Positions 36,307-45,781 of a stretch of 64,000 nucleotides of DNA are shown here, in pieces. Under the pieces are notes generated by a model. It saw only the letters and a program-made list of their open reading frames with translations, was not told the origin of the DNA and did no database searches. The stretch covers positions 1,116,001-1,180,000 of the forward strand of contig NZ_CP150241.1 of assembly GCF_037975235.1 (NCBI RefSeq), written 5' to 3'. Numbering within the stretch: the stretch's first letter is position 1; every line of letters starts with the position of its first letter. This DNA is from Paenibacillus sp. FSL R5-0341. Lineage in GTDB: Bacteria > Bacillota > Bacilli > Paenibacillales > Paenibacillaceae. The position numbers and the translations under genes are program-made.

Positions 36307-37287
36307 TTGAAGAAGTCTGCTTTATTTTTACCATTGTTGATTTTGGTTATGTTTCTGAGTGCTTGTGGGTCTAGTAGTACAACTGGTTCGGCTAACGGAG
36401 ATAATGCGAGTTCGAATGCATCCGGTACGTCTACGGCAGAGACAGAGAAACCTGTCGAAGGTTATGTACCAACTGAACTGACGGTTCAATTCGTTCCTTC
36501 CCAGAATGCAGACACACTTGAAGCCAAAGCGAAACCGCTCGAGAAGTTGCTTGGTGACAAACTGGGCATTCCGGTCAAAGTCAGCGTATCCACTGACTAC
36601 AACACAATTATTGAAGCAATGGCTTCCAACAAAGTAGACGTAGGTTTCTTGCCTCCGACAGCTTATGTACTGGCTAAAGAAAAAGGCGCTGCACAAGTTA
36701 TTTTGCAAGCACAACGTTTTGGTGTAAATGATGAGACAGGTGCTCCAACCGAAGAGTTGGCGGATTCTTATAAATCCATGTTCATTGTGAAAAAAGATTC
36801 GCCGATTCAATCCATCGAAGAGCTTAAAGGTAAAAAAGTCGCTTACCAAAACGTAACGTCTTCCGCAGGTTATGTATGGCCGGCAGGTCTGTTGCTCGAC
36901 AGAGGCATTGACCCATTGAAAGATGTATCACCTGTAACGTTGAAAGGTCATGACCAAGGTGTTATCGCTGTATTGAACGGTGACGTTGATGCAGCAGCTA
37001 TTTTCCAAGATGCCCGCAACACGGTAGCTAAAGACTATCCGACTGTATTTGAAGATACACGTGTACTGGCGTTCACTGAGCCTATTCCTAACGATACCAT
37101 TGCCGTTCGTACAGACATGAATGCAGATTGGACTGCGAAGATCAAACAAGCCTTCATCGATATCGGTAAAGATACTGAAGGTCACCAGATCATTAAAGAA
37201 ATCTATACGCATGAAGGTTATGTAGAGTCCGATGATAGCAAGTTCGAGATCGTTCGTCAGTATGGCGAGAAAGTGAAAGGTGAGTAA
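36307..37287 (+). CDS. phnD: Phosphate/phosphonate-binding lipoprotein PhnD
   Basis: The 326-residue product is a periplasmic-type binding lipoprotein of the PhnD family. Its signal ends Leu-Ser-Ala-Cys (Cys 20), followed by a Ser/Asn-rich linker and a two-lobed domain with LTVQFVPSQNADTLEAKAKP and the ligand loop YQNVTSSAGYVWPAGLL. Translation starts at TTG 36307, 7 bases after GGAGGG. It captures phosphonate, phosphite or a related anion for the permeases encoded downstream. No C-P lyase or phosphite dehydrogenase gene is in the window, so the substrate is open. Confidence 0.92.
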   Translation: MKKSALFLPLLILVMFLSACGSSSTTGSANGDNASSNASGTSTAETEKPVEGYVPTELTVQFVPSQNADTLEAKAKPLEKLLGDKLGIPVKVSVSTDYNTIIEAMASNKVDVGFLPPTAYVLAKEKGAAQVILQAQRFGVNDETGAPTEELADSYKSMFIVKKDSPIQSIEELKGKKVAYQNVTSSAGYVWPAGLLLDRGIDPLKDVSPVTLKGHDQGVIAVLNGDVDAAAIFQDARNTVAKDYPTVFEDTRVLAFTEPIPNDTIAVRTDMNADWTAKIKQAFIDIGKDTEGHQIIKEIYTHEGYVESDDSKFEIVRQYGEKVKGE

Positions 37288-37368
37288 TTGATCCAAAAGT
37301 AATTCGGGATCTGTTCACTTTGTAGTAGCTCTCTTGGATGGGAACAGCTTAATCGTAGCAATGGACAG

Positions 37369-37399
37369 GCCAGTTCAGCGTGATCTACGCTGCGCTGGC
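37369..37399 (+). other. Stem-loop between phnD and phnC
   Basis: GCCAG-TT-CAGCG and CGCTG-CG-CTGGC form a ten-pair stem interrupted by a small internal loop. No T-run follows. Such intercistronic hairpins often protect the binding-protein part of an importer mRNA from decay. Confidence 0.5.
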
Positions 37400-37463
37400 T
37401 TGTGCCATTATAGCAAGGACTAATGTATGCATGATCATTATGAATGAAAGAAGGATTAATGCC

Positions 37464-38261
37464 ATGATTGAGCTTCATAACGTTACTAAAACTTACGCTA
37501 ACGGCACCAAGGGCCTGGATAATATTAATTTGAAATTTGAGCAGGGTGAATTCATTGCTGTAGTCGGCCTGTCCGGTGCGGGTAAATCAACCCTCCTGCG
37601 CTCCATTAACCGTCTGCACGACATTAGTGAAGGTGAGATTCTGATTAATGGAAGCTCCATTACGAAGGCACAAGGCAAACGATTACGCATGATCAGACGC
37701 GACATCGGCATGATTTTCCAGAGTTTCAATCTGGTGAAACGATCCAGTGTACTACGGAACGTACTCGCTGGGCGTGTTGGATACCATTCCACCATGCGTA
37801 CCATTCTCGGACGTTTTCCAAAAGAGGATATTGAGCTGGCATTCACTGCGCTGGATCGGGTGAATATCTCAGAGAAAGCTTACTCCCGTGCAGATCAGTT
37901 GTCTGGTGGACAACAACAGCGTGTCGCTATTGCTCGTGTACTTGCACAGGAAGCGAAAATCATTCTGGCCGACGAACCGGTTGCTTCACTCGACCCGCTT
38001 ACAACGAAGCAAGTCATGGATGACCTAAAACGCATCAATCAAGACCTTGGGATTACCACCATTGTCAATCTTCACTTTATTGATCTGGCGAGAGAGTATG
38101 CGACCCGTATTGTTGGATTGCGAGCAGGTGAGGTCGTATTCGACGGTCCGGTGGAAGAGGCAACGGATGAGCGCTTTGCTGAAATATATGGCAGACCCAT
38201 TCTGGCTGACGAATTGCTGGACAAGCAGGCTGTGCACGAGCAGGGAGAAGTTGTGGTATGA
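37464..38261 (+). CDS. phnC: Phosphonate ABC transporter ATPase PhnC
   Basis: The 265-residue cytoplasmic ATPase has Walker A GLSGAGKS, signature LSGGQQQR, Walker [13 protein letters not shown] and a switch His in VNLHFIDLA, all typical of PhnC. The ATG at 37464 ([11 protein letters not shown]) follows AAGAAGGA. It is 176 bases behind phnD and overlaps the first permease gene by four bases. Confidence 0.95.
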   Translation: MIELHNVTKTYANGTKGLDNINLKFEQGEFIAVVGLSGAGKSTLLRSINRLHDISEGEILINGSSITKAQGKRLRMIRRDIGMIFQSFNLVKRSSVLRNVLAGRVGYHSTMRTILGRFPKEDIELAFTALDRVNISEKAYSRADQLSGGQQQRVAIARVLAQEAKIILADEPVASLDPLTTKQVMDDLKRINQDLGITTIVNLHFIDLAREYATRIVGLRAGEVVFDGPVEEATDERFAEIYGRPILADELLDKQAVHEQGEVVV

Positions 38262-39109
38262 AGGGGCAGTCCAACGTTCCACTTCAGAATTCAGGCGGAG
38301 TGGGGAAGGAACCTGGTTCCAGCCCTGCACAGGTTGTGAATCGTCCCAAGCCGCCTGGGCGTACGAAACATCTACTCACCCTGATCATCGTTCTGCTTTT
38401 ATTGTGGGCCAGTGCGAAACAGACCGATGCCGGCTTCACAGAGTTAATTCAGGGGTTCCCTGAAATGTGGAAATTGTTAAAGGATATGTTCCCACCACGC
38501 TGGAGTTACTTTGATAACATCGTTCAAGGCATGCTGGAGACGATCCGGATGGCTCTGATTGGGACAACTATTGGTGCCATTATTGCGATTCCGGTCTCGA
38601 TCATCTGTGCAGGTAACCTGATGCCGAGTCGCTGGATCTACTATCCGGCACGTTTTCTGCTCAACCTGATTCGGACCGTACCGGATTTGCTACTTGCTGC
38701 TTTGTTCGTCGCTGTGTTTGGTCTGGGACCTATTCCCGGAATCTTGGCACTGGCTGTGTTCTCCGTAGGTCTGATCGCGAAGCTAACGTATGAGACGCTC
38801 GAAACGATTGATCAGGGGCCGCTGGAAGCGATGACAGCTGTTGGTATGAACCGGATTCAGCTCATTGTATATGGCGTGGTGCCGCAACTGGCTGCCCAGT
38901 TCACATCTTATGTGCTGTATGCCTTCGAAATTAATATACGTGCTGCTGCCATTCTGGGATTGGTGGGAGCCGGAGGGATTGGGCTTTACTATGAGGCAAC
39001 ACTTGGGTTCCTGGAGTATGACAAGACCAGCGTAATCATTCTGTTTACCCTCGTCATCGTTCTGATCATTGATTATGTAAGTACTAAGCTGCGGGAGAAA
39101 TTGCTATGA
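38258..39109 (+). CDS. phnE: Phosphonate ABC permease PhnE, first copy
   Basis: The 283-residue permease has a cytoplasmic N-terminus of about 40 residues and six helices, with the coupling motif [21 protein letters not shown]. It overlaps phnC (ATGA). It and the second PhnE probably form a heterodimeric pore, as in many Gram-positive phn operons. Confidence 0.93.
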   Translation: MKGQSNVPLQNSGGVGKEPGSSPAQVVNRPKPPGRTKHLLTLIIVLLLLWASAKQTDAGFTELIQGFPEMWKLLKDMFPPRWSYFDNIVQGMLETIRMALIGTTIGAIIAIPVSIICAGNLMPSRWIYYPARFLLNLIRTVPDLLLAALFVAVFGLGPIPGILALAVFSVGLIAKLTYETLETIDQGPLEAMTAVGMNRIQLIVYGVVPQLAAQFTSYVLYAFEINIRAAAILGLVGAGGIGLYYEATLGFLEYDKTSVIILFTLVIVLIIDYVSTKLREKLL

Positions 39110-39912
39110 TGAAAAATGAAACAAGCCGCATCCGGCCAAAACCACGGAAAAACCCGCTACGCTGGGTTATTGTATTACTGCTGATCCTTGTGTATGCTTG
39201 GGCACTTGCCGGTGTACCGTTTACTGGTTTCAAGGAAACTGCCGCTCAGATTATGAAGGCCATTGTAGCCGGGATTTTCTCACCGGATTGGGATTTTGTA
39301 TATCTGCCTGAGGGAGAAGACCTGCTGCGGGGTCTCCTGGACACGTTGGCGATCTCCGTGCTGGGTACCGTAATCTCGGCAGTGCTCTGTATCCCGTTTG
39401 CATTCTGGTCTGCTCGTAATATGAGTGGGCATCGTTCCATCTCGGGTGCAGGTAAAATGGTACTCAGCTTCATCCGTACGTTCCCTGAGATTATTATGGC
39501 TTTGATGTTCATCAAAGCAGTAGGTCCCGGATCGTTCGCAGGGGTACTTGCCCTTGGATTGCACTCCATTGGCATGTTAGGCAAATTGTACGCAGATGAA
39601 GTGGAAAATATAGACTATGGCCCATCTGAGGCGCTGCTTGCTTCCGGAGCCAATCGCATGCAGCAATTGTGGTTCGCGATCCTGCCGCAGGTTATGCCTG
39701 GCTTCCTAAACTATACGTTGTATCGTTTCGAGATTAATGTACGTTCCGCGACCATACTGGGTGTAATCGGAGCAGGGGGGATTGGTACACCGCTGATCTT
39801 TGCACTTAGCACACGGAACTGGCCGCGAGTAGGTATAATTCTGCTGGGTATTATCGTGATGATCACGATTATCGATTTGATCTCGGGTTATATTCGTAAG
39901 AAGCTGGTGTAG
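39106..39912 (+). CDS. phnE: Phosphonate ABC permease PhnE, second copy
   Basis: The 268-residue paralogue has the coupling motif EALLASGANRMQQLWFAILP and the same end pattern NVRSATILGVIGAGGIG as its neighbour. Its start overlaps the first phnE stop by four bases. It is the last gene of the importer operon and a terminator follows. Confidence 0.93.
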   Translation: MMKNETSRIRPKPRKNPLRWVIVLLLILVYAWALAGVPFTGFKETAAQIMKAIVAGIFSPDWDFVYLPEGEDLLRGLLDTLAISVLGTVISAVLCIPFAFWSARNMSGHRSISGAGKMVLSFIRTFPEIIMALMFIKAVGPGSFAGVLALGLHSIGMLGKLYADEVENIDYGPSEALLASGANRMQQLWFAILPQVMPGFLNYTLYRFEINVRSATILGVIGAGGIGTPLIFALSTRNWPRVGIILLGIIVMITIIDLISGYIRKKLV

Positions 39913-39960
39913 AGTTAATGTGGCGCTACGAATATATTAGATGATAGAGTAAGAAGAGAG

Positions 39961-40001
39961 GACTATTCGGTGCCAGAGTATTGGCAGGGATAGTCTTTTT
40001 T
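39961..40001 (+). terminator. Terminator after the phn operon
   Basis: GACTAT and ATAGTC outer arms and TGCCA/TGGCA inner arms form a stem followed by T residues. Confidence 0.8.
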
Positions 40002-40208
40002 GTGTCTGCAAATAAACAATGGAGTGTTCTTATTACTCTTCTAACCGTTGAGGTATAAGAGTGTTTAAAGAATATATATAAAGATGATTGAATTATTTTC
40101 CAAATAAATGTAAGATTAATAGGTTTCTATATAAAGGGAATTAAGGATATTAATCAATAGTTCTTGTAGATACCGATAAAAGAAGTGAGCTTTAAAGGAG
40201 GGTGACCT

Positions 40209-40469
40209 ATGGAAATATTTTATTTTATATGGATTGTGCTTATGGTACTCCTATTACTGTACAGAATGATCTTTCAGAAGTTTAAAAAAAATAACAGAGA
40301 AAATATTGGACTCAGTGCACTCCTGATCATTTTCACGGGAAGCAGTTATGCGTTTACACAGATGAACTTGATTTTTGTCATTAGTGTCATCGCCGTGGCT
40401 GCTTATTCTGCTGTATGGAACAGTATTCTATTTGTTAGAAATGGATATGAGCCAGAACGTTTGAAATAA
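40209..40469 (+). CDS. Small membrane protein, unknown
   Basis: The 86-residue product has three hydrophobic stretches (about 2-17, 35-50, 52-72) and a charged tail. AAAGGAGGGTGACC is a very strong ribosome site directly before the ATG. The gene is AT-rich. It lies between the phn terminator and an insertion sequence, with no partner gene. Confidence 0.65.
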   Translation: MEIFYFIWIVLMVLLLLYRMIFQKFKKNNRENIGLSALLIIFTGSSYAFTQMNLIFVISVIAVAAYSAVWNSILFVRNGYEPERLK

Positions 40470-40524
40470 ACCAGGGTTCTATATCGTCATTAAGGTATTT
40501 GGACCTATGTCAAAAAAGTAGACA

Positions 40525-41387
40525 CTACGCTGCGGATTTGTCCGTAAATTTCATCGCAAAACGAGCAGGGGAAAGATATCCTAGCGCGCCATGCATTCGC
40601 TTGCGGTTGTAATAGAACTCAATGTACTGGTAGATGGCGGTATAGGCCTCTTCCGGCGTCTTAAAACGAGGGTTACAGTAGATGAGTTCCTTCTTTAAAA
40701 TACTGTGCCATGACTCAATACAGGCGTTATCATAACAGTTTCCTCGGCGGCTCATGCTTGATTCCATTCCGTATGATTTTAGTTGCTCTACGTATTCTTT
40801 TGACGTGTACTGAGAGCCGCGATCCGAGTGATGGAGTATCCCGGAGCGGGACGTTTGGCCTTGTAAGCATCCTCCAATGCACCCATCACCAAACGGGTTT
40901 CCATATGGTTATATAGACGCCAGCCTACAATTTCACGTGTGCACAAATCCAGGACGCTGGCGAGGTATAGACGACCTCCTCGGCAAGGAATGTAGGTGAT
41001 GTCAGTAACCCATACCGTATTCGGTTTAGACGTTTTAAATTGCTGATTCAGCGTATTTGGCGCAAGGGGATGGTCGTGTTTGGAATCCGTCGTCTGAACG
41101 TGATATTTGGGCATGACCACAGAACGTAGATTCATTTGACGCATGTATATACTGACGGTACGTGAAGAGATTCGCAGCCCTTCTAAATGGAGCAGATACG
41201 TAATTTTAGGGCTTCCACACCGCATCTGGTGGTCGTAAAAATGATAGCGAATACGCTTCATGACCTCGTCTTTGTGGTTCTGCCGCATGCTGGTTCGGTC
41301 CATTCGCCATTTGTAATATCCGCTCCGTGATACTTGAAGGGTTCTGCACATCTTCTCCAAAGAAAACTCGGAGCGATGATCTTCCAC
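40525..41387 (-). pseudogene. IS3-family transposase OrfB (DDE domain), frameshifted
   Basis: The upstream part encodes the helical region and the first two catalytic Asp (DITYIP and SVLDLCTREIVGW); the downstream part encodes the third acidic residue (CIESWHSILKKE) and a normal C-terminus. They are in different frames: near 40835-40850 the frame leaves the expected HHSDRGSQYTSKEY, which continues in the neighbouring frame. A single-base change explains it. OrfB would normally be made as a fusion with OrfA by minus-one slippage; its frame is open back to the slippage site at 41432-41438. A sequencing error is the alternative. Confidence 0.85.
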
Positions 41388-41398
41388 AAACTGAAATC

Positions 41399-41716
41399 TT
41401 AGCTCTTTGGTTTGCTGAAGATGTGCACTGCTTTTTTTACAATCGCCAGTTCTTCTTGTGTATCCGCAAGCGTGTGCTCTTTCTCTTGAAGCAACCGGCG
41501 CATCTCTTGAAGCTCTGCTTCCAGTTCCTTCACCCGATCTACACTGGCAACAGGCTCATGTTTTAGTTCGCGGTACTTACTCATCCATTGGTGCAACGTA
41601 CTTTTTGGGATGTTGAGTTCTTCTGCCAAATCTCCAAGTGTCTTCGTCTGCTCTTGGATGAATTTGACCGTTTGTTTCTTGAATTCTTCGTTATATCGTT
41701 GCCGCTGTTCTCCCAT
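41399..41716 (-). CDS. IS3-family transposase OrfA (helix-turn-helix)
   Basis: The 105-residue product has an N-terminal helix-turn-helix (LGDLAEELNIPKSTLHQW) and a C-terminal coiled coil (leucine-rich, residues about 60-95) that binds the element ends and mediates multimerisation. Near its 3' end seven A residues and a G (41432-41438 on the minus strand) form a typical minus-one slippage site leading into the OrfB frame. Confidence 0.9.
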   Translation of the reverse strand: MGEQRQRYNEEFKKQTVKFIQEQTKTLGDLAEELNIPKSTLHQWMSKYRELKHEPVASVDRVKELEAELQEMRRLLQEKEHTLADTQEELAIVKKAVHIFSKPKS

Positions 41717-41816
41717 GTGGACACCTCCGTTAGTCTTATTATCCGTCCGTCCGTTAACGGGTGTCCACTTTTTATTCTAGCTCCAATTTATACATTATGG
41801 ACTCGCAGGAGCTGGG

Positions 41817-42011
41817 CTAACGAACCTGAGAGTCCCTATTTTGCCTAAGAAGGTATCACTGGAATTCTAACGAATCGTAGTGACGTTATATGTTGCGTTT
41901 TGCCCGAATTAACCCTTTGGCAACTGAAATACAGTTAAATAGCGATGCTGAGGTTCGTTAGATTTTAAAATTCGGCCAAAATTGCCGAATAAGGTCTGTC
42001 AGGTTCGTTAG
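41817..42011. repeat. Symmetric four-copy repeat element
   Basis: CTAACGAA begins at 41817 and 41867, and its inverse TTCGTTAG ends at 41961 and 42011. The copies in each half are exactly 50 bases apart and the halves mirror each other about position 41914. Outside the core motif the halves still agree partly (for example CTAACGAACCTGA.AG.CC.TATT). No open frame is present. Confidence 0.7.
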
Positions 42012-42088
42012 CACCTAGGAATTGAAACAATTAGGGGAGTCCCTGGTATACGTGTCTATTTTCTGGCAAGTGGTACAACGTTGCTCAG

Positions 42089-42148
42089 CCAAAAAAACCG
42101 AAACCGCGCAGCCCCGTGAATCAGGCTATGCGAGTTTCGGTTTTTTGG
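42089..42148. terminator. Terminator after the secreted multidomain gene
   Basis: CCAAAAAAACCGAAAC and GTTTCGGTTTTTTGG form a long stem around a 28-base loop, with T-runs on both strands. It lies 30 bases beyond the leftward gene's stop. Confidence 0.85.
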
Positions 42149-42176
42149 TTAAACGTTAGGCTTCTTTACAATCTTC

Positions 42177-44981
42177 TTAGCTAGCCAAAGGCAAAGCTTT
42201 GGTCACTTGAACCGTAATCGTCTCTGTGCTGGTTACGCCTGCGGCATTGATTAGCTCAGCACGGTACGTGTACGTTCCGTTAGCGCGACCAGACAATTCC
42301 GTTGTAGCACTTTGAGAAGCTGGTGTATCAGCTTTCAATGCTTGTGCATCAATCAATACATCATTCTCATAGAGACGGTATTCGGTTGCGTTCGTACCCC
42401 ACCAGAGGTTCATGGATACGTTGTAGTTGCCGTCACCATCCCAGTTGTTTTGGGACAAGTTCGCTTTCCCTGGAGCAGCGTTCGTTACTTGAACGGTCAG
42501 CTCGTCACTGCGTGTAGTTCCTTTGTCGTTGGTCAGCTCAGCTACATACGTGTATGTTCCGTTAGCTTTGCCTGTAATAGCCGTTTTGGAGGACTGAGCC
42601 GATGGTGAAGCCGCAGTCAACTTCTGTGTATCGATCAGAACGCCATTCTCATACAGTTTGTACGTGGAACCATTTTCGCCCCACCAGAGGTTCATGCTTA
42701 CGTTATACGAACCTTCGAACAGGCCAGTTGTATATCCATTATCAGAAGAAAGCACCGGTTTACCCGGTGCCCCTTCAGCTGGAGTGGAAGGTGTTTCGCC
42801 TCCACCTTGATTTTCTGCAGGTACAAAATCATTCAAGCCTCTAGGTTTCAATTGGTATACGTCTTTGAAAATAGCGGAAACGCCTGTGATATCGATTTTG
42901 TCACCAGCAACATAAGGGAAGGAAGTATCTGTCACACCTGTACGTGTATCTACACGGATATGTGTGCTCGTTCCGTCTGCTGCTACCGCGTCGAATTCAA
43001 AAGACCCAACTGGTGTAGCACTGATGATATTCTCAATCGTTACATCTTTCAATTGAACCAGTTGACCTTGGTTCGCATCTGTAATTGCTGTAACTTCGAT
43101 TGGCGCAGGTACGGAAGCCGTACCTGTTTTCTCAATCGCGATGATATCGGTAAGCTCGAACTCGCTGTTATAGATGGTTGTTGCTGCTGTTACTTTCACC
43201 TTGTCACCAGCATGGAAGCCGCTAGTGTGCTGGAACACGTAGATTCCGGCAGTTTCATCCTGAAGATAGAAGGCTTGTCCACCAAACGCACCTGGTTCTG
43301 TCGTTACGACACCTTCGATAGTTACGGTAGTACCAACCGCTTTGGTGCGTGCTTCAGCAACAGTGATAGCCGCTGGAATCGGTCCTTCTTCTTCCGGAAG
43401 CTGTTCTGCCGGCACATTACCTACGGTCACGGCATTGGTGATCAGGTTACTGCCGTTCAGACGCAGACGCAAGCTCGCAGCACCAGTTGTCCCCGGTTTG
43501 ATGCGAACGTTCAGATCTTTGATCCCGCGACCTTGGCTGTCCGAGGTTACACTGAATGTGGAGCTATAGCCGTACGAAGTCGGCCAAGTACCACTTTCAT
43601 TCTGGATCATGGCGACCTGTGTTCCGCCAGTCAGATAGATACCGGCACTATAACCGGATACGGTTGTGTTCGGAGCCATGTTCTCCACAACCACACGAAT
43701 CTGGAAGTCTTCTGCATTTGGAAGAGTATCCTGTTTCACGAAGCTGTATGCAGCGTTCGCACTGGATGCAGGGCCACCGTAAGAACCAGCCTTGAACGTG
43801 GAACGATCGTACCACTTGTATCCGGCAGCAGGTGCGGACCAAGGTTCAGCTTGTGGTTCTGTGGAAGCAGCCGGCTCTTCAAATGGCAACAGCGCTGTAG
43901 CTGTATCCAGTTCAAGTCCGTTCACTTGAGTCAGATCCGTGTAGTTCTCTTGTGTAGCAAGCCAGTTCACAGTGTTCACGAGCAACACAGCATCATCGGC
44001 TTCTTTAAAACCGTCATAAGTCGTTTTGCGTGTACCTGTCTCTTCACGCAAGTATTTCGGAGATGCATCTTCTACTGGAGAGGAGTCACCGATGAAGGCA
44101 GCCTTACCTGCGCCCAGCTTGGATACGGCTACGTAAGGACCTTCTTCGATCCCGCCGCCGTTGTATACGCCTTGGTCCACCGCGTTATTCCATTTTGCGT
44201 TGGTTTTTGGCAGGTACACAATGCCTTTTGCCTTTTCCGGATCAGTGATTGCGAGTGTTGAACCGGCGTGCATGGCTACAGCCGATACGCCTTCTGTGAT
44301 GCCGAAGGCTTGGTCGGCCGGTACGACAATATTGGCGTTGATATCGCCAAGTGCGTTATAGCGGAATCGTACGCCGAAGTTATCGGACAACCAGTCCGTG
44401 CTGGTTACATTTTGCATGGCTTCCGAGTTGCGCTCATCTGTGCTCATACCTTTGGTTGGATCTTCAAAGGCTCCCCGACGATAACCGTTGATGACTTCTG
44501 AGCCATCCCAGCGGTTTTTATTACGGTCGGCATTATAGTGATCTCCAACGAAGAAGATGCTGCCGCCCATTTCAACATATTGTTTCAGTGCTGCCTGTTC
44601 GGATGTTTTGAAAGGAATTTGAGGCTCTGCAATAACGAATACGTTATACTCTTTCAGATCATCATAGGTAAATGGTGTCGTCTTGCGAAGTTCTTTGACA
44701 TAATAACCATCATTCGCGAGTGCATTTCCGAAGTCGGAGAAACCTCCATCGATGACCCAGTCTGCAGCTCCAGCCGTCTGGCCGTGTGAGTTGTCGAACA
44801 AGACTTTCTTACCTGCGTTTTGGTTCACAACCTTCGCCTGGATGAACGGTGCCGGGTCTGTCGGCCCTTCCGCATGAACCGATGCATCTCCGTTCCATAA
44901 TCCGGTCTGAAGCGGCAAAGCCATGGACAATGCCAAGAGTGATTTTAAAAATACTCCTCGCATACCTGTTAATTTACCCAA
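42177..44981 (-). CDS. Large secreted multidomain protein (GATase-like, OB-fold, ChiA_N-like repeats)
   Basis: The product of about 934 residues starts with a signal peptide (cleavage near ASVHAEG). An N-terminal domain (about 45-350) has a type-1 glutamine-amidotransferase-like fold without an evident catalytic Cys (KVLFDNSHGQ, GGSIFFVGDHYNADRN, KAAFIGDSSPVED). A beta-sandwich (about 390-530) and an OB-fold-like region (about 540-730: TVTIEGVVTTEPG, AFYLQDETAGIYVF) follow. The end carries two repeats of about 95 residues with YNVSMNLWWG and ANGTYTY, like chitinase A N-terminal domains. Enzyme activity is unknown. TTG at 44981 follows GGAGGG by 6 bases. Confidence 0.75.
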   Translation of the reverse strand: MGKLTGMRGVFLKSLLALSMALPLQTGLWNGDASVHAEGPTDPAPFIQAKVVNQNAGKKVLFDNSHGQTAGAADWVIDGGFSDFGNALANDGYYVKELRKTTPFTYDDLKEYNVFVIAEPQIPFKTSEQAALKQYVEMGGSIFFVGDHYNADRNKNRWDGSEVINGYRRGAFEDPTKGMSTDERNSEAMQNVTSTDWLSDNFGVRFRYNALGDINANIVVPADQAFGITEGVSAVAMHAGSTLAITDPEKAKGIVYLPKTNAKWNNAVDQGVYNGGGIEEGPYVAVSKLGAGKAAFIGDSSPVEDASPKYLREETGTRKTTYDGFKEADDAVLLVNTVNWLATQENYTDLTQVNGLELDTATALLPFEEPAASTEPQAEPWSAPAAGYKWYDRSTFKAGSYGGPASSANAAYSFVKQDTLPNAEDFQIRVVVENMAPNTTVSGYSAGIYLTGGTQVAMIQNESGTWPTSYGYSSTFSVTSDSQGRGIKDLNVRIKPGTTGAASLRLRLNGSNLITNAVTVGNVPAEQLPEEEGPIPAAITVAEARTKAVGTTVTIEGVVTTEPGAFGGQAFYLQDETAGIYVFQHTSGFHAGDKVKVTAATTIYNSEFELTDIIAIEKTGTASVPAPIEVTAITDANQGQLVQLKDVTIENIISATPVGSFEFDAVAADGTSTHIRVDTRTGVTDTSFPYVAGDKIDITGVSAIFKDVYQLKPRGLNDFVPAENQGGGETPSTPAEGAPGKPVLSSDNGYTTGLFEGSYNVSMNLWWGENGSTYKLYENGVLIDTQKLTAASPSAQSSKTAITGKANGTYTYVAELTNDKGTTRSDELTVQVTNAAPGKANLSQNNWDGDGNYNVSMNLWWGTNATEYRLYENDVLIDAQALKADTPASQSATTELSGRANGTYTYRAELINAAGVTSTETITVQVTKALPLAS

Positions 44982-45024
44982 CCAAATCCCTCCCAAATAT
45001 TAGTTGATTCATGAGTTCGTCCAT

Positions 45025-45090
45025 ATTCTACCACATGAAAATCTCACATAGTCATAACAATTTGTAAAAATTAACTCGATATTTGTAAAA
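45025..45090 (-). promoter_or_regulatory. Candidate promoter with Pho-box-like direct repeat
   Basis: On the minus strand TTTTACAAAT occurs twice, 21 bases apart (45081-45090 and 45060-45069), a TTATGA lies 11 bases after the second TTTACA, and TAGAAT at 45025-45030 lies 21 bases further. This resembles the layout upstream of phnD. It serves the large secreted protein gene. The match is partial. Confidence 0.3.
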
Positions 45091-45183
45091 TTGGGTCTTT
45101 TGACATATCCATAGGTATTTCGATCCTGTCTTAACACTTCCATCCGCCGTCACTAATAATTTTTGGTAAAGAAAAAGCCATCT

Positions 45184-45660
45184 CTATGAGATGACTTTAG
45201 CTCGAATTCGATTCACGGCATGGAAGACAGAGGATTTAATCATACCTTCACTACGATTCACCAGCTCTGCCGTTTCCTTAATGGAGTATCCATGAATGAG
45301 GCGAAGTTCTAATATCTTACGATGCTCGGTGTTGTTAATATGGGAGACCAGATCGTCGACGCCTTCGTTAATTTCCAGATGCGGTGTATCGAAGTGATGG
45401 GTAGGTGCCTCCAGACGACTGTCGCGTTTGAGTGTACGGGTCTGCCTGCGGAAGCTGTCCATGGCAAGATTTCGGGCAATTCGTTTGAGGTAATAGAGAA
45501 GCCGGTCTTCAGGGATATCCACGGTAACGTTCATCAGTCGAATGAAACACTCCTGAGCCAGATCCTCTGCATCTTGAGGTTGTTTGACGATATGGGATAG
45601 ATACCTTGTGATTTCTGATTTATAGTTGATATAAGCATCATTAAGTTGTGTGTTGTTCAT
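45184..45660 (-). CDS. Small sigma-70-family (ECF-like) sigma factor
   Basis: The 158-residue product has region 2 (DAEDLAQECFIRLMN, YYLKRIARNLAMDSFRR) and region 4 (LELRLIHGYSIKETAELVN, then MIKSSVFHAVNRIRAK). It lacks regions 1 and 3 and any fused sensor. No anti-sigma gene is adjacent; instead it diverges from a two-component system. Its target promoters are unknown; it could be the factor that uses the ECF-like promoter at 14.9 kb, but nothing here shows that. Confidence 0.9.
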   Translation of the reverse strand: MNNTQLNDAYINYKSEITRYLSHIVKQPQDAEDLAQECFIRLMNVTVDIPEDRLLYYLKRIARNLAMDSFRRQTRTLKRDSRLEAPTHHFDTPHLEINEGVDDLVSHINNTEHRKILELRLIHGYSIKETAELVNRSEGMIKSSVFHAVNRIRAKVIS

Positions 45661-45760
45661 ATGATGTGAATCCCCCTTGGATACAGATCAGGCTTGGGTC
45701 CGGTCTGGTATGAGTCTCTTATGATCCAAGTATATCGGGAGGTTGTTTCCAAACGGTTCA

Positions 45761-45781
45761 GAGTTGTATCGGAGTTGTAAC
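45761..45781 (+). promoter_or_regulatory. Direct repeat, likely response-regulator site
   Basis: GAGTTGTATC (45761) and GAGTTGTAAC (45772) are direct repeats with an 11-base period, ahead of the OmpR-type regulator gene and in the gap shared with the divergent sigma factor gene. The same motif occurs inverted before the ABC efflux genes at 49.3 kb, so autoregulation and a shared regulon are likely. Confidence 0.5.

Larger units (their letters stand above)
40508..41776 (-). mobile_element. IS3-family insertion sequence with broken transposase
   Basis: Imperfect terminal inverted repeats (TGTCAAAAAAGTAGACAC on the left; GTGTCCACTTTTTATT on the right) flank two leftward transposase frames. CTA is found immediately outside both ends and may be a 3-bp target duplication. 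The two-frame layout with an A-rich slippage site and a DDE catalytic domain is typical of the family. The second frame has a shift, so this copy is probably inactive. End positions are accurate to a few bases only. Confidence 0.85.

Noticed and set aside
42807..44261. A 484-codon frame opposite the large secreted protein
   Set aside because: Its composition is Cys/Arg/Ser-rich noise, with no ribosome site; the minus strand gives a clean signal peptide and domains.
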